A DNA stretch of 64,000 bases from Drechmeria coniospora (GCF_001625195.1 NC_054391.1:3007390-3071389); one strand, 5' to 3'; positions 23,105 to 35,722 are shown, counted from the stretch's first letter. Numbers and translations: made by a program. Notes: generated by a model from the sequence alone, not told the origin.

Positions 23105-23930
23105 GGGGGAGGTTTGAAGGGTCGAGGATGTATTGAGTGGTTTGGAGGAAATCTGTCGACCTTTCTCGCTAGAAGCTTTCCTGAGGCAATTAGTTAGTGG
23201 CCTGAAGTCCCAGGCGTCGACTTTTTTGGCATTCCGATCCGTACCGAGGCTTACCCTGCTGGTTGCTCAAGCCAATGAAAACTCGCAATTACTAGCTCGC
23301 ACCATCCATCGACCAAAGTAAGTACGTACCAGACCACAATGGTACTGTACTGTACGGCGTACGGAGTACAGTAGATGAATTATTGTCATGTACTCCTACA
23401 CCTGAGGTAATGCATGTATTGGTACTCCGTAAGTACAACACGTAATTACGGAGCACGCAGTATCAATACTTACAATTCATATATAGTGCATACTTAAATG
23501 TACACGCACTTGCATGTACAACTATGGAGTAGGAGTACAGACATTACTCTACGCATGAGACCACCCGAAATGCACTGTACAGGACAAGTAATTACATCAT
23601 CTGCACTGTATTACTTAAGTACGGAGTACATGTAGGTGTATTGGTGACAATTGTAACTGTACTTACATGCACTTGCCCCTCCTCCCAGCCAGCTCCGTAT
23701 TACCCTGGAGAGCCAGTTGTGATCATCACGATCGAGAGTTTTCAAGGCCTAATCCAACTTTACGCTGACATATTACCGCGTGCGGCTCTTCCCCGCCCAT
23801 TGTCTAGCCTATCGGCGTCGTTCACTCGTCTCCGTCATCGTGAGGAATGATCAAGCTTTATCGACGACTTCGATTCATATATTACCGCAAGTGCTCGCAC
23901 AGCGCAGTTCTATAACCGCTTGCGACCAGC
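23105..23930. other. Divergent intergenic region with a GTAC island
   Basis: No gene is supported between MPP beta (-) and the GH36 gene (+). About 23320-23660 is dense in GTAC motifs, including the exact GTACGGAGTAC at 23359-23369. Promoters for both neighbours should flank this island. Confidence 0.6.
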
Positions 23931-26922
23931 ATGCCAACTGAGAAATATGACTTCGCGAAGGAGTTTGAGGAAATATACATTTCCAAGCAAAGTGCTGCTC
24001 CCAGTATCATGAGCGACAGCAGGCGCGTCCGGCTCCAAAGTTACCCCCCTCTCGGTCAAGTAACGCAGATGGGAAGTGAAAATGCCGCTTTCACTGCGGT
24101 GCTGGAAATACCACGAGATCGTGTCCAAGAACCGTGGGAGGTTTCTCTATGGCTCTCCGTTGACCAAAGCGAATGGAAAGAATCGAGACTCGACAAAGTC
24201 GAGGCTCGACCGGAGCCGCAAACACTTCAATGTCTACCAAGTTCGATGTGCAGGCTTTATTTTTCGTCCTCCATACCCTTCTCATCTTCCGTCCAGTTCA
24301 CGCTGAGATTTCGCCACGATCGGGATCAGCCATGGAAATGGATTTCTGACGAACAAGGCCTAAGGGACGGTCACATTGTGGCCTCCTCCTCTGATCACCG
24401 GTCGGACGATATTCAAACTCTGATAGCCGATCTCAATGGCGAATGGAAGGCGACATCACACATGAGCCAAGCGCCTGAAACTCAGCTGTGGTCTCTCGAA
24501 GCAACCATTCTCCGCGCACAAGGGGACACATCTACTTTCAAAGACATCGAAATTGGGATGCCATGGGGGGTGATTCTAAGGTGAGCTTGCTTGCCTCTGG
24601 AATCACATGCTCGCTTGCATTCTGTTCTCGTATATCAGCTTGTACGCCGCCAGATCCTGACCTCTGCATCGTACCTATAGGTGGTTTGCTCTCGTACGCC
24701 TATGGAGTCCATGGCTGGCTCCAAGACAGGGCAGGGACTGCTTCTCCCTTGACAAGGAAGCCGTTCTCTGTTGCTTCATGAACCCCCAAGGAAGAAACCT
24801 AGTATTTCTCGCCGTCAATGGGCTACAGGACGTATTGTACGTCATGCGCAGTACGGAGAAAGGCGGCATATCTGTCCACGTACCTTCCCCTCTGTACTCA
24901 TACTTGTGGGGTCAATCTGCTGACCAGCATAGGCAAGGAATGACGGAACAGCAGACGAAACGGTAACTGTGCTCGTATCAGAAGGGGCTGACTTGGAACG
25001 TGCCGTCGCCGCTGTCATGTATCACGCCCGCACTCTCGTATCCAGAACCAAGCGAACAACCCAGGGCTGGGACGAGCAGACGCGATCCCTCACCGAAGCT
25101 GGCAAACCGACGTGGGAGGAGAACTGGCATGACGGGCTCGGATACTGTCAGCTTTCCGTGTCCTGTTGGATCGCAGCATTGCTGACATGGACCAGGTACG
25201 TGGAATGGGCTGGGTCAAAAGTTGACAGAAGGAATGATTCTGGATGCTGTAAAACGCTTATACGACCATGGAATCAACATCACGAGCCTCATCATAGACG
25301 ACAATTGGCAATCGATCGACTTCAAAGGGGACGGGCAATTTCAGTACGCGTGGCTCGACTTTGAAGCTGAACGAAAAGCGTTTCCGGATGGCCTCAAAGC
25401 TATGGTGTCCCGCCTTAGGCAGCAGCACCCGGGCCTCCAGCATATTGCCGTCTGGCACGCGCTTCTGGGCTACTGGGGCGGGATCTCTCCTACGGGAAGG
25501 ATCGGGCAAGCATACAAAACGGTTGAAGTTGTTCGCGAGGAGTCGAAACGTCGAAATCTCCCTCTTGGCGGCCGCATGACTATCGTGGCCAAGGAGGACG
25601 TCGAGAAGTTCTACGATGATTTCTATCGGTTTCTCATCGACGCCGGGATCGACGGCGTCAAGACGGACGCACAATTTATGATAGACACCTGGGCAGGCGC
25701 AGAGGCTCGGCGCGAACTCATCAACACGTACCTGGACGTATGGACAACCACCTCATTCAGATACTTTGGCGCTAAAGCAATCTCCTGCATGTCACAGTTT
25801 CCGCAGGCCATGTTTCGTTCCCAGATGCTCCAGAATCGGCCTCCGCTGCTGGTCCGCAACTCCGACGACTTTTTCCCCGAAATCCCGGCTTCACACCCCT
25901 GGCACGTGTGGGCGAACGCACACAACAGCATCTTCATGCAGTACCTAAATGTACTTCCGGACTGGGACATGTTTCAGACCGTGCACAGTTACTCGGAGTT
26001 CCATGCTGCAGCGAGGTGTGTCAGCGGTGGTCCCATCTACATCACGGACGTTCCTGGGGAACACAACATGGAGTTGATCAGGCAGATGACGGGGATCACG
26101 CCAAGAGGAGCGACTGTGATATTCAGACCCAGCGTCGTGGGCAAATCAATCGCTCCCTATACAGGATATGATGACAATCTGCTTCTCAAGGTTGGGAGCT
26201 ATCATGGTGATATCCCCGCAACCCTCGAAAGTCGATGCGGCGGGCAGCGACTGACTGAAAATGAAACAGGGCCCGCACAATCGGGAACCGGAATAGTTGG
26301 ACTCTTCAACATCTCGGCCCGATCACTGACCGAGATCATTCCCCTTTCCGATTTTCCGGGGACGGGATCGTTTGCCCAATACGTCGTGCGCGCGCATACG
26401 ACGGGCAGGGTGTCGGAGCCAATGAAACCAGGGACGCCAAACTCGCTTGTAACAACGACACTTGATGTTCGAGGCTACGAAATTCTCTGCGCCTTTCCCT
26501 TGGTCTCACTCAAGGGTCACAAACATGGAAACGGTTGGGCAGGAAACTTTGGCCTCGTCGGCAAGATGACCGGCTGCGCAGCCATCGCAAGCAGCCGAAT
26601 AAGTCAGCTGAAGAACGGTAGAGTGTCTGTGAAAACAAGGCTCAGAGCACTAGGCGTGCTCGGTATGAAACGAAAGCTGAGATGTGACGGGCACGGGCTG
26701 ATGAAAATTGCAGGCATCTACGTCTCCACGCTGCCGACGATGACGATAGACGACGACATTATGACGACGATGCATGACCGACCGATACCCCGACATACCG
26801 TGAGCATTTCCAAGGACGCAGAGTACGTGCTGGAGGTCGATATTGAAACGGCATGGAAGGAGATGGGCCTGCATGGTGGCCAGCTGGACGAGGTGGAAGT
26901 CAAGATTGACTTTGATGCATAA
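23931..26922 (+). CDS. GH36 raffinose-synthase / Sip1-type alpha-galactosidase-like protein
   Basis: Six exons were read: 23931..24580, 24681..24879, 24933..25146, 25196..26206, 26270..26662 and 26714..26922. They give 891 residues. The sequence follows the raffinose synthase/seed-imbibition family: GRWFALVRLWSPWLAP-type block after intron 1, DGLGYCTWNGLGQKLTEG restored across intron 3, then SLIIDDNWQS in the (beta/alpha)8 barrel. The probable nucleophile is D512 in DGVKTDAQF, with a possible acid/base in RNSDDFFPE (D578/D579). Introns 4 (63 bp) and 5 (51 bp) are in frame and could be missed; both carry branch-like CTGA(C/T) and restore GSYHGPAQS and GVLGIYVSTLP. No signal peptide is seen. 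Base composition looks less GC-rich than the neighbours. Actual activity (hydrolase or transferase) cannot be told. Confidence 0.88.
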
Positions 26923-27395
26923 GCTACGAGATATCGCCACGAAATCACCAGGGGCCCCTGTTTCCGTTCTGCGGGACGCCCAGGCCATAACGGGCTCTGG
27001 AGGCGATTGCCAACATCGGATGGCATGCCTGTGGTCTATCGTATGCTACTATAGTCCAAGTAGACAATAACAGGCTGACCAGTTCAGTTCTCGCAAGAGA
27101 ACGTACCTGTATAGGGGTCGGGTGACGGTGGAATAAGAATGAAGCTCTTCCCTCGTGTTTCCTGGCGCAAAGGACTGCCAGATTCTGGCATAGTGGTCAG
27201 GTAGTCGGCTGGGTTGGACACGGTGCCGGCAACCCCCGACATAGCTCTCGTGTCGTCATCGATGGCTCGCACTTGAAGTAAACAGATGCTCTGCGTCGCT
27301 CATGGCGCAGGCCGCCCCGACGTGCCATGCCACAAGCTGCGTACATGTGGCGGGCACATTGGCAATGCCGGCCCACTCGTGTACCATGCGGGCCA
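26923..27395. other. Convergent 3' region of the GH36 gene and NatD
   Basis: 473 bp between convergent stops; no gene or repeat is evident. Confidence 0.6.
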
Positions 27396-28276
27396 TCACG
27401 TTTCGGCCAGGGCGGCATTCTCCAGAAGGCCATCGATGCGCGAACTACCACGGCGGTGGGCGCCGACTGTCTTGCGGCTGAGAATCACATAGTCTGGCAC
27501 AAAAACCTTGCCGCCGCGCAGTATTCTCTCTCGCGGCGAAAAGTCGTCGACCTCGAATCCGAGCCGGGCGTAAAAGGCAAGGGCGTGGGCGTTGCCCGCA
27601 AAGCACGTCAGCATGACCTTGCACACCGACGGGATGCGCTCCGCTGCGGCACCGAGATAGCTGATGAGCTGGCTCCCGAGGCCAGTGCTGTGCCGTTTCC
27701 ACCTAAGTTGGCGGCCTGAATGACGAGATGGGGGCGGGGGGTGTCGTCGGGATCACTCACGCTCGGAGATTGGCCGCGATGTGTATCTCGTAGCAATACA
27801 CAACCGCTTCACCGTTCTCAAAGGTCGGCATCATCGAAGTAAACCCTTGGACTCTACCCTCGCTGTCCGAGACGAGTATGTACCGCAGGTCAGGCGACCG
27901 CATCTCCCGTCGCTTGGCGGCCGGGTGCCAGCCAAGAGACGAGTTTCGGTAATCCTCGCCGCTCGTTTCTGCTATGAGCCGGAAGCAGGACTCGAGCTGA
28001 TCATCACCGAGACCGGGCGCCTGGGTGAGACTGAGCGTGTACCTGGCCCCAGTCCGCGGGTGAATCCATTCGGGCCACCCTTGACTGCCCTTGCCGTTAG
28101 GGAAGGCCTGTCGATTTGGTGGCGAATGAATGGAGGAGAACAAGGAGCTACACGTACCTTGGCTGTATGTATTCTGTGAGAAACTCGCCATTCGACTTTT
28201 TGTTGGCCTCCTCGATCTCATTCCTCGGCTTCCTCCTTCCCCGTACACGTCCGGTTTGGTTGCTGCTGGCCGTCAT
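27396..28276 (-). CDS. NAT4: N-alpha-acetyltransferase NatD (Naa40, histone H4/H2A specific)
   Basis: A GNAT enzyme that acetylates the N-terminal serine of histones H4 and H2A. Exons 28158..28276, 27761..28084 and 27396..27687 give 244 residues. The N-terminus MTASSNQTGRVRGRRKPRNE has a basic stretch, then KKSNGEFLTEYIQP. The GNAT core shows SLGWHPAAKRREMRSPDLRYIL, GFTSMMPTFENGEAVVYCYEIHI, the acetyl-CoA loop ATGLGSQLISYL, and KVMLTCFAGNAHALAFYARLGFEVDDFSPRER. It ends with the family signature VPDYVILSR. Both acceptors were chosen to keep frame and family alignment; intron 2 could alternatively end 13 bases earlier only with a shifted frame or a few extra residues. Both introns are 73 bp. 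Confidence 0.9.
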
Positions 28277-29512
28277 CTTGTCGTCAATTTCCGAGCCGTC
28301 GCCACTGTTTCTGGAAAATTACTCATGAAATAAATCTTTGCACAAGGCAATAGGTTTTCGTTCGGGTGCCCAAGAAAGTGTAAAAGCTAGAGACGGTTGC
28401 TTGTTTTTGTGTTGTTGACGACGGACGTTGTTGCTCGCACCTGTCGGCGTCCAATGCAAGTAGGTACTGTACGTAGTAGATTTGGTGTACTGTGTTTGTA
28501 CTGTGTATTGACCGAAGTTTCGCCGCTTCTTAAGCACAGTAGGGAATTCGATGCTGCGCTTCATTCGCACGGTATTCCCTGCTTTTACGAACGAAGAGAA
28601 TAGCACTTCCGAGCCCAAACTGCAAGTACAAACATATGCGAAGCTCTATTTTCCCATCGCGACTCACACCACCTGTTCCTCCTTGATCCTCAATCAGACG
28701 AGAGCCTCTTTCCATGTCCATGCTCCCGTCCCAATGACGTCGTCGGTGGCCGTCGTCTCGTTACAATGACCTACGGAGCAGCACGCCAGCTGCACAGTCT
28801 ACGTCACGCCACTCATGGCCGACTACGAGGCGCCCTGAGCCTCGAGAATGTACTTACTATCCGCACATCGACTCCCCCAAGGCCCCTCTACCCTGCCCTC
28901 CAGGCATATCGTATTGAAGTACAAGTACTGACCTGAACACCATCTCAGTTCCTCCAGCGGACCAGGGTCATCTCCTTTTACCGCACCATCATGCGCGGCA
29001 CGAAGCACATTGCAGATGCGAGAACAAAAGCCGAGACACGCAGACATGTCCGCGATGAGTTTGAGCGCCATCGCAATGTAAAAGATGCCGTAAGCGTCCC
29101 CTCTGCCCTCGCCGCCTCGCATCCTCGCGTGGCATTTGTATGGCTATATACCTGACTGTCGGCGAGAAAAGGCGCACGTGCGATACCTTCTGTCGACAGG
29201 CAAGACGGAGTGGGAGAGTATGGAGAGGTATATCGGGGGTATGTAAGATGGTGCAGACGTAATGGTACAACAACGGACTTCTTCTTCCGTCTTCCCCCCC
29301 GCTCCGTCGCCCTGCCACCTTGCCCTTTCGCTCACGCCTTCCAGAGACTGCCTTTCCTGAATTCGGCGGTGAAGGAGTGGCATCTCGTCATGAATAATCC
29401 TCCTCTCCACATTTGTCATTCGCCCGTCACCATGGGTTTGGCGTGTGGGTTGGTGTGCTAGATGCAAATCGTTGTTATGATAATTTATTAAATTTTGCAA
29501 GTAAATGTCGTC
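28277..29512. other. Intergenic region without a convincing gene
   Basis: 1.2 kb between NatD and bL36m. A minus-strand open frame at 28823-29122 has a somewhat protein-like hydrophobic segment (GIFYIAMALKLIADMSACLGFC) and could be an exon of a small unrecognised gene, but I find no start, splice or family support. The rest shows nothing clear. Confidence 0.4.
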
Positions 29513-29899
29513 TCAGCTCTGTCGCTGCTTGTGTCTCGGGTTCGCTTTGCATATGATGTACAGGTAACCGTTGTGTCGCTTGCCGGCTTTCCGTCGGACG
29601 ACCTGGACCACGTCAGCTTCCACATCTTGCCTTTCTCCCAAGAACGAGGAGCTGCTTACCTTGCAGTGCTCGCATCTCTTCTTCACCGCGCTGTGAACCT
29701 TCATCCCCCTCGTTTGCTGCACCAATCCGCCAGCGAGAATCCCCAGCGGCGGAGCCAGCCCGCTGTTCAAGTGGCCTCCAAAGAAGGGACGCAACACGGT
29801 CATGGAGGGACTTGGGCCCGAGCCTGCCTGTGCCCCCATCAGTGCTCTGGAGCATATTGCCCTCGCTGGGAGATAGAGATTGCGTAGGAAGGAAGCCAT
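29513..29899 (-). CDS. RTC6: Mitochondrial large-subunit ribosomal protein bL36m
   Basis: The smallest zinc-binding protein of the mitoribosomal large subunit. Exons 29660..29899 and 29513..29602 give 109 residues. The first ~65 residues are rich in Arg/Ser/Ala with few acids and act as a presequence or extension. The bL36 domain starts at [16 protein letters not shown] and, after a 57-bp intron, continues [28 protein letters not shown]. The zinc ligands are visible: the CEHC pair, a later Cys (IIC) and His (PRH). The intron falls exactly between CEHCK and VVRRK; reading through it would break the domain. Confidence 0.95.
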   Translation of the reverse strand: MASFLRNLYLPARAICSRALMGAQAGSGPSPSMTVLRPFFGGHLNSGLAPPLGILAGGLVQQTRGMKVHSAVKKRCEHCKVSSSSFLGERQDVEADVVQVVRRKAGKRHNGYLYIICKANPRHKQRQS

Positions 29900-30549
29900 T
29901 GCAGATGGTTGCGATGCAGGCGTGACGGGCAGGGCTCGAGCTGCACGGAAACGAAACCCTGCAGAAATCCAGCCTGTCGCTCAGCCAGCCGGACCGGTCA
30001 CGTGCAACCCATGTACCACCACGACCGCGAAACCACAAGCTATCAAGCATTACACTCGACAACACAGCGAAATGATGGTTGGCATCGTCATAGGGCATGT
30101 CAACTCGGCATTTCTCAGGCTCATTCGATGAAGATGTCTCTACCGACACGCAGCTCCGATCTCCGTTGACATGTCAACCTCTAGCAAGTTTTTGTCACGA
30201 TCCTGCCAGTTCAGTCTGATTCCCATCCAAATATCAGTCTCGTCTCATCATGTCAGTCCGTCATTTTCTTCGACGGACGAATGAGCCAAACTGTAGAAGA
30301 CGCAGTAGCCGTGACCCCCCCGTTCATTCTTTGTTTGGTGCCCCGTCATAATCATCTGCCCATCATGCGGCGCCAGTCTCTCACTGCCCAACATCGCAGC
30401 TCGCACGCGTCACACCCCGCTCTCCAAGCCACCCGCCCTCCAGTACCGGGTTGCTTCTTGCAATCTCTCCCATCGATACAGCGCAACGTGGGCCATCGCG
30501 ACACGCTCCCGGAACTTGGATGGGCCTGAAAGGTCCCAAATCTCCCGCT
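29900..30549. other. Intergenic region: bL36m promoter and 3' flank of the next gene
   Basis: 650 bp with no supported gene. Its left end should hold the bL36m promoter. Confidence 0.6.
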
Positions 30550-33027
30550 TTATACATACCCCAAGTTGAATGCCTTGGTCTCGAGCGCGATGATGTCGGC
30601 AAAACTTCGACTCAGTCGATACTGACCCGGGACAGGTCGAGGCTGACGCTCCTCGACGTGATCAGGCATGGCTCCGTCACTCCTAGCCTCCGCGATGGGT
30701 TTCATCACACCATAGTGTGGAACCTGGGCATTCTCGTCCCGGAGACGCCGGACGAGTCGAGAGTACATGTCCAAGCAGTTGCCCCTGTGGCCGACAACCA
30801 ACCACAGCTTGTCAAACCTGGGGTTCGTGACGAGATCGTCCAGCGACGGAAGGTTTTGCAAACTGTCCATATTCATCTTGTTGTTTCGGACGAACGGCAG
30901 CTCATACCGAGGCTGGTAGAGGTTGCCGTCGCCGTCGATGATGGGGCCGGGCAGTGGACCAGGCGTGGCGCATGTCGATATGAGGTTCATGAGCCCCCGG
31001 GCGGCCGGCGCGAGGGGCGCATCCGGGTTGAATGCACGATCGTTCCACCCAGGAAAGAGCTCCGTCAAGATGGACTTTTTCTCGCCCTTCAGGTGGTCGT
31101 CCTCGTCGTCCAGCTTGTACTGCAACAAGCAGCCGGCGCACACCCGTCTGTGCGGCAGCATATCTCGCGCGTGTGCTGTGAAAAACTCCTGAACCGTTTC
31201 GTAGCCGCATGAGGAACAGAACAAGAGGCAATCGCCCATGATCATCGTGTACCAGTGCGGCCAGTCGTGATCCATGCGCTCCTCGAGCCCAACGCGTACC
31301 GGCTTGAGAAGATCATATAAAAGCCGTTTGCGATCTTGTGTGGACGGGCGACGGTGTTTAGAAAGGTCCAGAAGACGGTGAAGAGCATCTAGGAAAGTAG
31401 GAATGGCCAGGGAGTAGTTTGGAATTCTGTACAGAAAATTGCAAAAGGCGTTTCCTTTGGTATAGAGCAGATCCAAGTTCATGGCCTTGGCTTTCATGAA
31501 GGCCTTGAAAACGATGCAGAAGAATCCCCGCTGGACAGTCTCCAGACATTGAGGACCCCAAGTCAGGCCGTATGTCTGCGCCCGTTCGTCGTGAAAGGGC
31601 ATGCCGCCATGGTATCGGGGGAAGAAGTCAAACGCGGTGATGGTCGGAAAGCCGGCCGCTCTTCTGCTCGCGTTGACCTCGGCAATGAGATCTAGGAGGC
31701 AAATGACGTCTCCAAAGTGGATCAGGGGGCAGTTGTACACAGCCAACATCTGAACGTTTGTGCATGCTCTTAGGATGATGGCAAGCATCCGGCGGTCTAG
31801 GTAGGGTGTCTTTTGAAAATACAACACCTTGAGCGACTTTCGGCGCTCGAAGATGCCCTTCACTACGTCGATGTCAGCTGAGAGGTCTGCCGGGGACAAG
31901 GCTGGCAGGAACGTACGCAGGAGCCTCAGTCGCTTGACGGCAAAATTCGCAGGAGGGTCAAAAACCTGGGCCATGGGGCCGGAGATGAACTGGCTGGAAG
32001 CTTGCAGGTGCTTCACGTCCGTTAGCCACCGCGTGAGTGCGACGAGGCTCTCAGTCAGCGGGCCGAGCTTGGGCTTGTGGCGACGTTTCTTGCTGAGACG
32101 GCGATGCAAGACCTGAATGGAAAAGTAAATGTCCTTTTCGGTCGTGATTGCTTCGGAAAACCAGCTCGCCAAGGGGCTGTCGGCGTCTTGCCCGTACGGA
32201 TCGTACGTCTCGGCGTAGCGGAACTCTCCAATCGTGTACTCGGGTGCCAGAGCTATGAAGACTCGAGCAGGTCCGTTCTCAAGCAGCTCGCCGGCAAAGA
32301 AATCCCAAATTTTCTCCAATGCGCTTCTCGTCAGCACCAGGGCCAGGGGCGGACGGGGGAGGCGAACATACTGCGCTGGTGAATATGGCGTCCCAGGTCT
32401 CCGTCGACGCCATCGCGGCCCGATGGACAGTGCCTAATCCGGTGGCGAAGATGTGCTCGGAGATGAATCCTCCCACATCACCGAAATTGATAAGCCGAGA
32501 GAGCTTGTTCTTAGTAGGCACCTTGTCTAGGTTCGCATCGACGCGCTCCTTGGCGAAACAGTCCCGGAAGGTGAGAAACGCCTGGGCGGCGCCGAGTCAG
32601 CGTCGACCGTCTGCCGGTCACGAGAGAGCGGCCAAAGCCTACTTACCCTGGTCAGGTTGCGGGATTGAGAGACGACCACACCGCGAAAGCCCGCTCCTCC
32701 GTCGAGGTAGAAGCTCCGAGAGGGCCGTTTCTTGGTGTATCTGGCCACTGTCTGCATGTAGCTTCCGAGAAGCTGCTCCCGAGTTTCGTCCGTGACGGCG
32801 GGGTGAAAGCCTCTTTCCGCAAGGTGCTTTTGGGACAACACAATGTCGTACTTTTGCAAAGACTGGTTCGAAGCCGGCGTCGTCGTGCCTCCGCTCCCCC
32901 TCTCGGGGGGGAGGTTTCGCTGGCCAACGGTGGTGTTGCGGCACGAACTCGTCGACGGGCCAGAATCAACTGGAGGCGTCTTGAACTGTTTGATCTTGCC
33001 GCCTCGCTTGCCTTTTCGTTTCGTCAT
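30550..33027 (-). CDS. Conserved hypothetical fungal protein with paired CxxC motifs and leucine-rich helical region
   Basis: Probable exons 32647..33027, 32477..32581 and 30550..32370 give 768 residues. The N-terminus MTKRKGKRGGKIK is strongly basic and could be a nuclear signal. A long region follows with LRR- or F-box-partner-like spacing (RLRLLRTFLPALSPADLS, SLKVLYFQKTPYLDRRMLAIILRACTNVQMLAVYNCPLI). Residues 547-576 hold C-x2-C-x22-C-x2-C, a possible zinc site. I cannot name the family or function. The second intron is uncertain: a GTGGGA donor after NFGD (used here) or a GTCCAT donor 48 bases later, with the same acceptor and frame. Confidence 0.75.
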
Positions 33028-34980
33028 GGTGAACCGGTCGCTTTGGTTGTATTCTCTCTCGATCTTTGATGCGATTCTACGCATGTATGTGATGCTGCCT
33101 GGTGCGGAAAGTTGGGCCTTGGTGTGGAGAAGAAGATGGAATATGAAACAAGGAAAGGAACGGAACTATCGACAAAAGAGCAGAGTGCCAGCGAATGCCT
33201 CTGAATAACCAGATGTGGCCATCAGCACCGGCATGGGCAGTTACTGGCCGGGGGGAGCGAAGCGACTCGTTTACGGCCTATTCTCGGCCGTGGCAGCCGC
33301 CAATCGAGGAAGGAAGAACAGGGCACTCCGTCAATTTATATATTGGTACTGTAGAGAGGAAATCGCACCAACCTTGTGGTCACGCGCTGCCAAAATGAGT
33401 TCAATGTGAGCCAACTTGGATCAAAGTAAACTGCTAGGCATGCAAGGTAGCGGGGGAACTTCATCGACGCACGAGCACGAGCCGAAAAAGGGCAAAGTTG
33501 AACTATTCGTGCAGAGGCTCCGAAGCTGCTCTGTATTTGGCCTCTCCCGCGCGTGGCTCTGCCGAGGAGGGAGGTTACAGCAGGGGAGCGGTAGGGTGGC
33601 AGGATTGGCTGCTATATTGCAACGCACTTGTGACGTAGGATGAAAGGTAACGACGACTGCCATAGGACTGCTCGTTGAAAGCGCTGCACCGCGGGAGATG
33701 TGCGAGCCACTTCTCTTCTTGGATCTCCTGCATGAAAGAACCTAGAGAAGCCAAGCCAGCAGCGAGAGGAAAGTCGATGTAAAAAATGAGAGCCTAGAGC
33801 AAAGGGGAGCCAGACTTGTGAAGCGGGTCGAAGCGAAAGGATAAGGCCAGTCAAGGCAGTGGCATAGGCTGGTGGCCGTTGAGGCCGAGAGCGACGGCTG
33901 GTGCATGGCAATAATGCCGAGTTTCTGCTGTTTTGCTAGCCAGAAGATGGGAAACGAAGATGGGCGGTGATTCGTCAAGAGTATGTGCCGATGAGATATG
34001 TGGTTAGCTACGCTCGATGGATGGAAAGAGATGGCCTCATCCGAGGCTGTAGAGTGATTTCATGATATCAAATCGTCGTCGTCGTTGCGACGGCGAAAGA
34101 CAAAACCCGAGCTCCACGTTTGCATTCCTTCCCATTCGCACGGGCGGGACAAAATAGGGTGGGATGAGGCAGGAAAAGGCAGGACCGGAAAGAATATCAG
34201 TTGGTCCTTCCCTTTGTCAACTTTCAAGGTTCAAAGGCACCGTACCGCCTTTCTTTTCTATGACTTTTCTACAGACGAATGTAGTTGCAAGCGAGCAATC
34301 CAACATGGAAGAACCGACGAGGACGATGGTCGATGGCGACAATTTCTTTCGCTTGAACAGTTGCAACTTCACGTGCCCGACGCTTTGGACCAGCCAACGA
34401 TATTGATGATTGTGCCCACGGATCGGGCTTGGTTGTAGCAGTCCAAGGCCCTCCCCCAAGATGGAAAATGTCGACCATTTTAACCACGGCCTCGCTCAGA
34501 ACGCATCGATGGGATTCTAAACGGATGCGACGGTACGCAAACGGTCACGGGCGACTCCGCATGATGTCGTCAAAACCACTTGACAGTGCTCGACACGAAA
34601 GATTTCATCGTCGCAGAGTCGACCGGCCGAGGGTTGCCCTGCAGAAGATTCCCAAGTCCACAATGCCAAGTGTCACATGAGCAGCAAGGTATCGGCACCT
34701 TTGAACACAATGGGCATGTCGTCTGGCGAATCGACATCGGTTGTCAAGATTGTCACGTCGCGAGGACGATCAAGATTCCCAAGGTCAAGGACCAGCCGCA
34801 GTAACGGTCGTCAAGATGAACAGGGGTACGATAGCAGCTACAGCATGACGTTGGGCAGGTGGCCGTCTTGCCTCTTCAAGCGCGGAGTGGGCGCTGACGA
34901 TTTGATTGATGGAGGATGCAGATCCACAAGCCGGCCAGCCGCTGCTTGGCAAAGTGGCCTGCCTAGGTTTCAAAGCTCGT
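33028..34980. other. Intergenic DNA, ordinary composition, no gene recognised
   Basis: About 2 kb upstream of the CxxC protein gene. Open frames here are short and without family character. The GTAC motif is rare compared with the next 7 kb. Confidence 0.5.
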
Positions 34981-35015
34981 GTGCAACGCTACAGTCCAGT
35001 ACAAGCACATGCACA

Positions 35016-35081
35016 GTACTCCGTACTTATATGGAGTTGTACTGTACTGTACGTGTGCAACTCCATATAAGCACGGAGTAC
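35016..35081. repeat. Inverted repeat with 26-bp arms and 14-bp loop
   Basis: The left arm 35016-35041 and right arm 35056-35081 are complementary at 24 of 26 positions. Each arm contains a CTCCGTAC/GGAGTAC-type motif at its outer end and TATATGGAG in the middle. It could form a strong hairpin. No target-site duplication is obvious. Confidence 0.8.
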
Positions 35082-35722
35082 AAGTGTGGCTTTGGAAGTA
35101 CACCAAGGCGGTCATCGAGATGCGTCCGGCACGTCACATGGAGCCACGATGCCTCCAGGACCGAAAATGAAGGACCTTGGGTCTGTTCCAACGATGCAGA
35201 GTGGTCGGAGCGGACGTAGGAAGGGTCCTCGTGCCGTAATGCTGCACTCATGTCGCACCCCGCAATACTGGCAGCTGCATTTGTTGCGCGGCAAGCATCA
35301 CCAGGACCACGTCCCGGTAGGAGTGGTAGTCGCGGATGGATGCAATTCGCCGAGTCGGCGGACATGCCTCGCGCTGATCGGCCGGTCTATTTGTGGCCGA
35401 GAATGAGCTAGCGCTTGCCACGATTGATCGGCGCGAGGAGTGTTTCGAATGCTTGCCGGAATCGTGGGCAGGAGGCGAAGAACGCATTGGGCACCTCATA
35501 CATGGACCGCAAGTGTCACCGTAGGGGTGCAAGTAAGTGATGCCAGCGCAGGTTCTACGCATGTCCGGTCGATCGAGCTTCCATCAGCCACCCGGACGTT
35601 CTCGACGGCTACACGGCGAGAGTCACATGGTCCATGGACGGGCGGCGGTAGCAGGAAGAATTATCATGATCGAATCAAGGGGGCTTGGCTGCCGTCGTTG
35701 GCTGACGGCCGGGGGTGGGTTG

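Noticed and set aside
28823..29122. 99-codon minus-strand frame with a hydrophobic stretch
   Set aside because: No family recognised, start and exon partners unclear; mentioned in the intergenic entry but not called as a gene.
26923..33027. Secondary-metabolite or effector gene cluster
   Set aside because: Neighbours are NatD, bL36m and a conserved hypothetical; no PKS, NRPS, P450 cluster or secreted small Cys-rich protein is visible.
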